Shown: one piece after another, positions 1 to 5,262 of the stretch
How positions within the stretch are numbered: position 1 is the first letter of the stretch
Layout: every line of letters begins with the position of its first letter
Source of the DNA: an uncultured Methylobacteriaceae bacterium
Lineage (GTDB): Bacteria; Pseudomonadota; Alphaproteobacteria; Rhizobiales; Beijerinckiaceae
Reading direction: 5' to 3'
Assembly (NCBI GenBank): GCA_937872715.1
Contig: CALMTJ010000498.1
Span: forward strand, 2,307-7,568
Length of the DNA stretch: 5,262 bases
Position numbers and translations under genes: made by a program
Notes under the pieces: model-generated
Told to the model about the DNA's origin: nothing
Seen by the model: only the letters and a program-made list of their open reading frames with translations
The model's database searches: none

Positions 1-1
1 G

Positions 2-592
2 ACAGGAGGTCTCCTCGAAGGGCTGCGCGGGCCGGCGGGTCCGGAAGCCGAGCCGCCGCCTTTCGTCCGGCGTCTCGCCGCCCAGCCGCGGGCCGGCGTG
101 ACCTGCCCCGGCCGCGCCCGCATCGTCCTGCAGCCGGCCGAGAACCACGCCGAGCATTGCCTCGTCGTCGCCGTCTACGGCCTTCTCCTGGCGCCCGCCT
201 ACGGCGCCGATCCCGCGGCCGTGTTCACGGCGGGCCTCGCCCACCACCTTCATAACGCCGCGATGCCCGATGCCGGCTTCACCGGCGAGACGCTGCTCGG
301 GGATCATCTCGGACCGGTGATGGAGCGCGCGACGGGCGCCGCCCTCGACGAATTGCCGCCCGGCCTCCGCCGTGAGGTCGTCCGCGCACGGGAGATCCTG
401 CCGGACGCGGAGACGCCGGAGGGACGCGCTTTCCACGCGGCGGACGTGATCGACCGGGTGCTCGAGATCGACCAGCACCTCCAGGCGGCGCGCCTCACCA
501 TGGGGACCGTGCTCGGGGAGATGGAGCTCGTCCATGCCGGGCCGGTGAGGCCGTTCCACGACCGCGTCCTCGTCGAGATGGGGCTTCCTTGA
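2..592 (+). CDS. HD-domain-like protein, 5' end outside the window
   Basis: The frame is open from the left edge, so the gene probably begins upstream. A GTG at 98 is a possible internal start, but it has no clear ribosome binding site, and the 32 codons before it read as plausible protein. Numbering from that GTG, the helical segment ENHAEHC (H20) followed by a helix ending AGLAHHLHNA (H49, H50, H52) and a later FHAADVIDRVLE segment (D116, D119) follows the H...HD...D order of HD-superfamily metal-dependent phosphohydrolases. The usual His-Asp pair reads His-His, so hydrolase activity is uncertain. No signal peptide or membrane segment is seen in the visible part, so it is probably cytoplasmic. 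The stop codon overlaps the TTG start of the methyltransferase in TTGA, placing it in the same operon. The fold assignment is moderately secure. The substrate is unknown. Confidence 0.72.
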   Translation, partial: TGGLLEGLRGPAGPEAEPPPFVRRLAAQPRAGVTCPGRARIVLQPAENHAEHCLVVAVYGLLLAPAYGADPAAVFTAGLAHHLHNAAMPDAGFTGETLLGDHLGPVMERATGAALDELPPGLRREVVRAREILPDAETPEGRAFHAADVIDRVLEIDQHLQAARLTMGTVLGEMELVHAGPVRPFHDRVLVEMGLP

Positions 593-1725
593 TCCCGCTC
601 GTGTCGCCCGTCAGCGGCCTCCCGTTGCGGCCGGAGGGGCCGAACGTGCTCACGGACGGTGCCGAGCGCTGGCCGATCCTCGACGGCATCCCGTATCTCC
701 GGACCGGCCGGGCGGAGCTCGTGGCGGCGGCCCTCGCCAGGATCGATGCCGGCGAGAGCGATGGAGCGCTCGCCCTGCTCCTCGCCGATGCGGACGATTG
801 GTGGGACGGTCCCGCCCCCGATCCGGCCGATCTCCGCCGTCTGGTAGCGGGCCGCGATGCGCTCAGCCTGCGGGACGCCATGACGCTCCTCGCCTATGAT
901 CGGGTCGGCGATTATTTCGCCCATCGCTGGAGCGATCCGACCTTCCTGGCCGGCCTCGCGCTGATCGACGCGCATTGGAGGGAGCCCGCGAGCGCCTTCG
1001 AGCTCGCCTGCGGCATCGGCCACTTCCTGCGCGAACTCGGCGCCGCGGGAGTGCGGGTCGCGGGCGGCGACGTGGTCTTCTCCAAGCTCTGGCTCGCCCG
1101 GCACTGGGTCGCCGGACCGGAAGCGGACCTCGTCTGTTTCGACGCGCGCTCCCCCTGGCCGCTGACCGGTCGCGGCTACGACCTCGTCCTCTGCCAGGAC
1201 GCGTTCTACTTCCTCGAACCGAAATCCGTAATCCTCGGGCGCTTGCGGGCGCTCGCGGCCGGGCAGCTCGCGATCGGCCACGTCCACAACAGCCAGGCCG
1301 CGAACCACTCCGCCGGACACGGCGTGAGCCTCGACGAGCTGGCGCGGCTCTTCCCGGAGGCGCGGGTCTACGACGATGCCGAGCTGACGCGGGCCGCGGG
1401 CGAGGGGAGGGCACCGGTGGCGGCCACACCCGCCGGCCTCCGTCATGCCGATGCGTTCGCGCTGGTCGAAGGCGCCCGCGGCCCCGCCCGTTCCGCGGAC
1501 GGCCCGCTCTGCCGCCCACGGCCGCCGCTCCGCCGAAACCCGCTCTACCGTCCCGCCCCCGACGGCGCCGGCGCTTCGATCGGCTGGCCCTCAGACCGCT
1601 ACCGTGCGGAATACGAGGCGCTCGCCACCTATCCGGCCCGGACCGGCCTGCCCGAATGGCCTCAGACCTGGACCGTTGAACAGGCACGGCGGCGCGAACT
1701 CGTTTCCTTGCCGGAGCGCTGGTGA
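589..1725 (+). CDS. class I SAM-dependent methyltransferase with Trm112-like N-terminus
   Basis: Predicted to transfer a methyl group from S-adenosylmethionine to an unknown acceptor. Residues 1-38 (SPVSGLPL ... ERWPILDGIPYL) match the Trm112/zinc-ribbon-like module found at the front of many bacterial methyltransferases. The CxxC cysteines are replaced (SPVS), so zinc is probably not bound. The Rossmann methyltransferase core starts near residue 105. Motif I is FELACGIGH (E138-G144 glycine loop), an acidic residue follows in AGGDVVF (D161), then CFDARSPWPL (D185), and YDLVLCQDAFYFL (197-209) closes the SAM pocket. The C-terminal third (RRNPLY and after) is family-specific. The TTG start gives a four-base overlap with the preceding gene and a complete N-terminal module. 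GTG at 601 is the alternative. The stop overlaps the oxidoreductase start. The class is confident; the acceptor is unknown. Confidence 0.86.
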   Translation: MIPLVSPVSGLPLRPEGPNVLTDGAERWPILDGIPYLRTGRAELVAAALARIDAGESDGALALLLADADDWWDGPAPDPADLRRLVAGRDALSLRDAMTLLAYDRVGDYFAHRWSDPTFLAGLALIDAHWREPASAFELACGIGHFLRELGAAGVRVAGGDVVFSKLWLARHWVAGPEADLVCFDARSPWPLTGRGYDLVLCQDAFYFLEPKSVILGRLRALAAGQLAIGHVHNSQAANHSAGHGVSLDELARLFPEARVYDDAELTRAAGEGRAPVAATPAGLRHADAFALVEGARGPARSADGPLCRPRPPLRRNPLYRPAPDGAGASIGWPSDRYRAEYEALATYPARTGLPEWPQTWTVEQARRRELVSLPERW

Positions 1726-2732
1726 TGGACGGCCCCGTCCGCTGGGGCATCGTCGGGTACGGCTGGGTGGCGCAGGACTATTTCGCGCCCGCGATCCGGG
1801 CCGCCGGCGACCTCCTGGTGGCGGTGGCTGATCCTGCCGCCGGCGCCCGGCTCGCGGCCGAGGCGGCCGGCATCCGGGCCCATCCGGACGCGGACGCGCT
1901 CGCGGCAGATTCCGACGTGGAAGCCGTGTACGTGGCCACGCCGAACCACCTCCATCCGGCCGCCGTGGAGGTGCTGGCCGCCGCCGGCAAGCCGGTCCTC
2001 TGCGAGAAGCCGATGGCGGCGACGCTCGCGGGAGCGGACCGGATGGCGGCCGCCATACGCCGCTCCGGCATCCTCTACGGCACCGCTTTCGACCAGCGCC
2101 ACCACCCGGCCCACGTTGCCATGCGGAATGCGATCCTGTCCGGCGCGATCGGGCGGCCGACGGCGGTCCGGATCGTCTACGCGTGCTGGGTCGGGCCGGA
2201 TTGGTCGGACGGGTCCGGCCGCGAGAACTGGCGGATCGATGCCGGCAAGGCGGGCGGCGGCGCCCTCATCGACCTCGCGCCGCACGGGCTCGACCTCGTC
2301 GCCTTCCTGCTCGGCGAGCCCCTCGTCTCCGTCGCCGCGACCGTTCAGAGCCGCGTCCAGGGCTACGACGTGGACGACGGGGCCGTCCTCATGGGGCGGA
2401 CGGCGTCCGGCGTGCTGGCGACGCTCCACGTCGCCTATAATTGCCCGGAGGCGCTGCCGCGGCGACGGCTGGAGGTAGTCGGGTCGGACGCGATGCTGCT
2501 CGCCGAGAACACGATGGGCCAGGATGCCGGCGGGCGCCTGTCCCGCATCGACGGCCGCACCGGCACCGTGACGGCGATCCCGTTCGGCGACGGCTCACCC
2601 TTCGCCGGGCAGGTCCGGGCCTTCGGGCGGGCGCTCCGGACCGGCGATCGGTCCGGCTTCTCGGTCGAGCGGGACCTCGGCACGATGCGGCTCGTCGACA
2701 TGGCCTATGCCAGTGCCGGGAGGACGCCGTGA
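1725..2732 (+). CDS. Gfo/Idh/MocA-family NAD(P)-dependent oxidoreductase
   Basis: Predicted cytoplasmic dehydrogenase of 335 residues, the usual length for this family, whose members oxidise or reduce a hydroxyl of sugars, inositols or their conjugates. The N-terminal Rossmann domain opens with WGIVGYGWVA (G8-x-x-G11-x-G13), followed by VYVATPNHLHP (69-78) and the family signature CEKPMA, with the catalytic lysine at K95. The C-terminal domain carries GGGALIDLAPHGLD (177-190), the GGGxLxDxxxH signature with D183 and H187 intact, so the enzyme should be active. The start is ATG 1725, preceded by GGAG at 1713-1716 with eight bases between. The GTG directly before it (1722) would add one residue. 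It abuts the methyltransferase stop and overlaps the YcaO start in GTGA. Its pairing with the TIM-barrel gene suggests a carbohydrate substrate, but the exact substrate cannot be read from the sequence. Confidence 0.92.
   Translation: MDGPVRWGIVGYGWVAQDYFAPAIRAAGDLLVAVADPAAGARLAAEAAGIRAHPDADALAADSDVEAVYVATPNHLHPAAVEVLAAAGKPVLCEKPMAATLAGADRMAAAIRRSGILYGTAFDQRHHPAHVAMRNAILSGAIGRPTAVRIVYACWVGPDWSDGSGRENWRIDAGKAGGGALIDLAPHGLDLVAFLLGEPLVSVAATVQSRVQGYDVDDGAVLMGRTASGVLATLHVAYNCPEALPRRRLEVVGSDAMLLAENTMGQDAGGRLSRIDGRTGTVTAIPFGDGSPFAGQVRAFGRALRTGDRSGFSVERDLGTMRLVDMAYASAGRTP
2718..2723 (+). promoter_or_regulatory. ribosome binding site deciding the YcaO start
   Basis: GGGAGG lies five bases before GTG 2729 and matches the Shine-Dalgarno consensus. 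The YcaO frame stays open far upstream inside the oxidoreductase gene, so this site, together with the GTGA stop/start overlap at 2729-2732, fixes the likely start. Confidence 0.7.
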
Positions 2733-4240
2733 GGCGGGTCGACGGCCTCCCGGCCGACCTGCCGGAGGCGGCGCGCCGCTATCTCGACGCCCTGCCGCCG
2801 GGGCGGGTCGTCGGCTTCTCGATGGCTCCGCTCGACCGGACGGGCGTGCCGGCCTGGAAGGTGGCGCTCTTCCTCGACGATGGGGAGACGCTGCCCGGCA
2901 ACATGCCGTCCGGCTACGGCTACGGGGAAACGGACGGCGACGCGATCGTGGGCGCGCTGGCCGAGATCGCGGAGGCGATCTGGCCGACGCTGGCCATCCG
3001 GGCGCGCCCTCCCGTCTTCGGGTCGCATGCGGAACTCGTGCGCGAGCGCGGGCCGGGCGGCGTCGCCGACCCGCTCACGCTCTGCCTCCCGGCCGGCTCG
3101 CCGGTCGGCCGGGACACCCGCCTCGCCTGGACGGAGGCGGTCCGCATCGCGACGGGCGAGTCCGTGCTGGTGCCGCTGGACGTCGCGGCCGTCGACGTCT
3201 TCGAACTGCCTGCCGGCTACGTCCCCTTCACCACGCTCATCACCAACGGCCTCGGCGCCGGGCCCGACCTCGACTGGGCGGCCTCGCACGGGCTGCTGGA
3301 ATGCCTCCAGCGGGACGGCAACGGCCTCGTCTTCCGGGCGCTGGACCAGGGCGTGGTGCTCGACCTCACGGCCGGCGTCGCGCCCGAGACGCGCGCGCTG
3401 CTCGACCGGCTGGATGGGATCGGCATCGAGGTCATTCCGAAATTCGCCACGGACGAGTTCGGCCTCGCGAACCTCTACGTCGTCGGCCACGATCGCGGCG
3501 AGCCGCGCGTGCCGATCATGCTGTCCGCCTGCGGCGAGGCCTGCGATCCGGACCGCGACCGCGCCCTCCACAAGGCCCTGCTCGAATTCTGCTCCGCCCG
3601 CGTGCGCAAGACCTACGGCCATGGCCCGCTCGGCGAGGCGCTGCGGGTGGCGCCGCCGGGCTACGTCGACAGCTTCGTCCGCACCGCGATGGCGAGCCTC
3701 GCGATCGAGGAGAGCCGGGCGCTCGGCGCCATGATGGAATGGGCGGCTTTGGACGGCGCCACCCTCCGCCGCCACCTCGAGCCGACGGTGTTCTCGCGGC
3801 GCGCCTCCCGGGATTTCGCCACGCTGCCGAAGGCCGCCTCCGGCGACACGCGGGCGCGGGGCCAGGTCGCCCGCGAGGCGCTGGAGCGCGCCGGGTTCGA
3901 CATGCTGGTCGTCGATTGCTCGCCGCCCGACCGGTCCGTTGGCGTCTGCAAGGTGATCGTGCCGGGCCTGGAGGTCGAGACGATGAGCTACCACCGCATC
4001 GGCGAGCGCAACGCCCGCAAGCTGCTCGATCGCGGCTCGCCGCTCATCCGGTTCGGGGCCGCGAGCGAGACGCTGCGGCCGGTGCGGCTCACGCCGGAGG
4101 CGCTGGGCCGTTTCGGCGGCCAGCCGCTCCTCGACACGGCGGCGGCCGACCGGATCGTCGGCCCGCTCTATCCGCTCTACCGCGAGCCGGAGGCCCATCA
4201 CGTGGGCTACCGGCTGGGCCAGCTCGGGGCCGTCGCGTGA
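2729..4240 (+). CDS. YcaO-superfamily protein (ATP-dependent amide activation)
   Basis: 503 residues. Known YcaO enzymes use ATP to phosphorylate an amide oxygen, leading to azolines, thioamides or amidines, mostly in peptides. The pattern here is clear. LDRTGVPAWKVAL (35-47) is the strand that reads LDRxGxPV in the family. GYGYGETDGDAIVGALAEIAEAI (62-84) is the first ATP/Mg helix, with E79 and E82. TNGLGAG (172-178) then HGLLECLQRDG (187-197) is the second. CGEACDPDRDRALHKALLEFCSARVR (268-293) is the third, with E286 and R291. VVDCSPPD (394-401) and VIVPGLE (409-415) close the fold. Two usual ATP-site positions differ: G75 sits where Ser is common, and Q194 where the second Glu of ExxER is expected. 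The C-terminus lacks the proline-rich PxPxP tail of azoline-forming members. No TfuA, E1/ThiF-like or precursor gene is visible. Superfamily assignment is secure; product chemistry is not. Confidence 0.9.
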   Translation: MRRVDGLPADLPEAARRYLDALPPGRVVGFSMAPLDRTGVPAWKVALFLDDGETLPGNMPSGYGYGETDGDAIVGALAEIAEAIWPTLAIRARPPVFGSHAELVRERGPGGVADPLTLCLPAGSPVGRDTRLAWTEAVRIATGESVLVPLDVAAVDVFELPAGYVPFTTLITNGLGAGPDLDWAASHGLLECLQRDGNGLVFRALDQGVVLDLTAGVAPETRALLDRLDGIGIEVIPKFATDEFGLANLYVVGHDRGEPRVPIMLSACGEACDPDRDRALHKALLEFCSARVRKTYGHGPLGEALRVAPPGYVDSFVRTAMASLAIEESRALGAMMEWAALDGATLRRHLEPTVFSRRASRDFATLPKAASGDTRARGQVAREALERAGFDMLVVDCSPPDRSVGVCKVIVPGLEVETMSYHRIGERNARKLLDRGSPLIRFGAASETLRPVRLTPEALGRFGGQPLLDTAAADRIVGPLYPLYREPEAHHVGYRLGQLGAVA

Positions 4241-5067
4241 GCCTGCGCTTCGCCTACAACACGAACGGGACGGCGAGCCACCGGCTCGACGACGCGCTCG
4301 TCCTCCTCGGCGAGGCCGGCTATTCGGGCGTGGCGCTGACGCTCGACGTCAACCATTTCGACCCGTTCGCGCCCGATTGGGAGGCGGCGGCGGAGCGGCT
4401 GCGACGACGGATCGGCGATCTCGGCCTCGGCTCCGTCATCGAGACCGGCGCCCGCTACCTGCTCGACCCGCGCGCCAAGCACGAGCCGACCCTCGTCTCC
4501 GCCGACCCGGCCGGCCGCGAGCGCCGGGTGGCTTTCCTGCGGCGCGCGATCGATGTCGGGGCCGTCCTCGGTTCGGAGGCGGTGTCCTTCTGGGCCGGCG
4601 TGCCGAAGCCGGGCGTCGATCGCGACGAGGCCCGGGACTGGCTGGGGGAGGGCCTCGCGGCCGTCACGGCCTATGCCGTGGAAAGAGGCGTGGTGCCCGC
4701 CCTTGAGCCGGAGCCCGGCATGCTGGTCGAGACCGTCGACGATTACCGGGCGCTCGCCGATGGCCTGGCGGGTCTCCGGCTCGCGCTGGACCTCGGCCAT
4801 CTGCTGGTGACGGGCGAGCGCGATCCGGCGGCGGCCGTCCGGGAATTCGCCGGACGCATCGGGACGATCTCGATCGAGGACATGAAGCGCGGCGAGCACG
4901 TCCACCTCGCCTTCGGCGAGGGCGACATGGACATCCCGACCACCCTCGGCGCCCTGGAGGAGATCGGCTTCGCCGGCCTCGTCTGCGTGGAGCTGTCGCG
5001 CGATTCGCACCGCGCCGACACGATGATCCCGGCCGCCATGCGCTACCTGAAGGAGTGCCGGGGATGA
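4237..5067 (+). CDS. xylose-isomerase-like TIM-barrel sugar (phosphate) isomerase/epimerase
   Basis: 276 residues, typical length for the AP-endonuclease-2/xylose-isomerase-like TIM-barrel family, whose metal-dependent members isomerise or epimerise sugars, ketoses or inosose intermediates. It starts with the first barrel strand (LRFAYNTNGTASHRLDDAL, 3-21), followed by GYSGVALTLD (28-37). Likely metal and catalytic residues are all present: E157 in ALEPEPG, D185 and H188 in LDLGHL, H221/H223 in HVHLAFGEGDMD, and E252 in CVELSRDSH. The GTG start overlaps the YcaO stop in GTGA, and an ATG alternative would remove the first strand. No strong Shine-Dalgarno is present, so translation is probably coupled to YcaO. 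It is the last clear gene of the run. Together with the Gfo/Idh/MocA enzyme it could act on an oxidised (keto) sugar or polyol, which is an inference. The family is confident; the substrate is unknown. Confidence 0.9.
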   Translation: MSLRFAYNTNGTASHRLDDALVLLGEAGYSGVALTLDVNHFDPFAPDWEAAAERLRRRIGDLGLGSVIETGARYLLDPRAKHEPTLVSADPAGRERRVAFLRRAIDVGAVLGSEAVSFWAGVPKPGVDRDEARDWLGEGLAAVTAYAVERGVVPALEPEPGMLVETVDDYRALADGLAGLRLALDLGHLLVTGERDPAAAVREFAGRIGTISIEDMKRGEHVHLAFGEGDMDIPTTLGALEEIGFAGLVCVELSRDSHRADTMIPAAMRYLKECRG

Positions 5068-5070
5068 GAT

Positions 5071-5099
5071 CGGGGTTAGCCCCGCGCTCCCGGGCGGGG
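5071..5099 (+). terminator. possible weak terminator or mRNA 3'-end hairpins
   Basis: Directly after the last stop codon, CGGGG (5071-5075) pairs with CCCCG (5080-5084) around a TTAG loop. The same C-run can instead pair as CCCCGC (5080-5085) with GCGGGG (5094-5099). The two hairpins exclude each other. No T-tract follows, so this is not a classical intrinsic terminator. It may slow or protect the 3' end of the transcript, or be chance in GC-rich DNA. Confidence 0.3.
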
Positions 5100-5125
5100 A
5101 TCGCTGCACGACGCGTTGCCCGACC

Positions 5126-5210
5126 CGTCATTGCGAGCGCAGCGAAGCAATCCAGCGGGTATGCGTCTGCCCCTGGGTTGCGTCGTCGGCTGCGCCTCCG
5201 CGCAATGGCG
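5126..5210. repeat. REP-like interspersed intergenic repeat, imperfect inverted repeat
   Basis: The left arm (5126-5155) contains CATTGCGAG and GAAGCAATCC, the hallmark of a short palindromic repeat seen many times in Hyphomicrobiales genomes. Its reverse complement is recognisable, with substitutions and several extra bases, in the right arm (5173-5210: CTGGGTTGC ... GCTGCGC ... GCAATGGCG), with a 17-base loop between. Such elements normally sit between genes, which supports the end of the operon here. The left arm is well preserved and the right arm is degenerate. Recognition is from memory of the consensus; copy number in this genome cannot be seen. Confidence 0.65.
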
Positions 5211-5262
5211 CGCGCGGGGCGGATCGCGCGAAGGTTTGCGCAAGGCGCGGGGGAGAGGTCCC
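5211..5262. other. intergenic tail, no gene recognised
   Basis: GC-rich sequence with low coding appearance. It includes a perfect 8-base palindrome, TTGCGCAA, at 5236-5243. No tRNA, promoter or convincing start codon with a ribosome binding site is seen before the window ends. Confidence 0.4.

Noticed and set aside
4..25. AGGAGGT followed by an in-frame CTG as a possible start of the HD-like gene
   Set aside because: CTG starts are rare, and the frame is open to the window edge, so the motif is more likely coding sequence (Gly-Gly codons).
304..1446. 380-codon open frame on the - strand
   Set aside because: It is antisense to the HD-like and methyltransferase genes, with low-complexity composition and no family motifs.
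2441..2728. Upstream in-frame extension of the YcaO gene
   Set aside because: It overlaps the conserved C-terminal domain of the oxidoreductase, is Arg-rich and lacks a family match. The Shine-Dalgarno site at 2718-2723 supports GTG 2729 instead.
2705..4201. 498-codon open frame on the - strand opposite YcaO
   Set aside because: It lies entirely antisense to a clear YcaO gene, its translation is Arg/Ala/Glu-rich with no recognisable motif, and long antisense frames are expected at this GC content.
2707..4236. Upstream in-frame extension of the TIM-barrel gene through all of YcaO
   Set aside because: The extension is Arg/Gly/Pro-rich shadow sequence. The TIM-barrel first strand begins right at GTG 4237.
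4207..5109. 300-codon open frame on the - strand
   Set aside because: It is antisense to the TIM-barrel gene, whose catalytic residues are all present on the + strand.
5068..5262. RiPP precursor peptide downstream of the operon
   Set aside because: The only open frame with a good start has no leader/core character and its centre is translated repeat DNA. No Cys/Ser/Thr-rich core is seen.
1..5262. CRISPR array, tRNA, rRNA or transposase
   Set aside because: No regularly spaced direct repeats, cloverleaf, rRNA motif or transposase motif was seen on either strand.

Overview
The window is very GC-rich and almost entirely coding on the + strand. Codons end mostly in G or C, with a strong preference for CTC leucine, and translation starts are largely GTG or TTG. 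Just past the last gene is a copy of an interspersed repeat containing CATTGCGAG...GAAGCAATCC, of a type common in Hyphomicrobiales such as Bradyrhizobium and Methylobacterium. Together these suggest an alphaproteobacterium, most likely Methylobacterium or a relative. This is inferred from composition and the repeat, not from any phylogenetic marker.

Layout: positions 2-5067 hold one compact run of five same-strand genes with no intergenic space. In order they are: an HD-domain-like protein, open at the left edge (2-592); a class I SAM-dependent methyltransferase with a degenerate zinc-ribbon-like N-terminus (589-1725); a Gfo/Idh/MocA-type NAD(P)-dependent oxidoreductase (1725-2732); a YcaO-superfamily ATP-dependent amide-activating enzyme (2729-4240); and a xylose-isomerase-like TIM-barrel sugar isomerase/epimerase (4237-5067). 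Neighbouring genes overlap by 1-4 bases at TTGA, GTGATG, GTGA and GTGA junctions. This points to one polycistronic message with translational coupling. The promoter must lie to the left of the window.

Positions 5068-5262 hold no convincing gene. They contain short G+C hairpins just after the last stop codon and an imperfect inverted repeat of the REP/interspersed class.

Taken together, the operon looks like a small biosynthetic or modification pathway. YcaO would activate an amide with ATP, the methyltransferase would add a methyl group, and the oxidoreductase and TIM-barrel enzyme would act on a sugar or polyol. No RiPP precursor peptide, TfuA partner, E1/ThiF-like or Ocin-ThiF-like partner, transporter or regulator is visible. 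The substrate is therefore unknown, and a non-ribosomal small-molecule amide is as plausible as a peptide. The YcaO also has substitutions at two positions that usually form the ATP/Mg site, which makes it the most interesting gene here.
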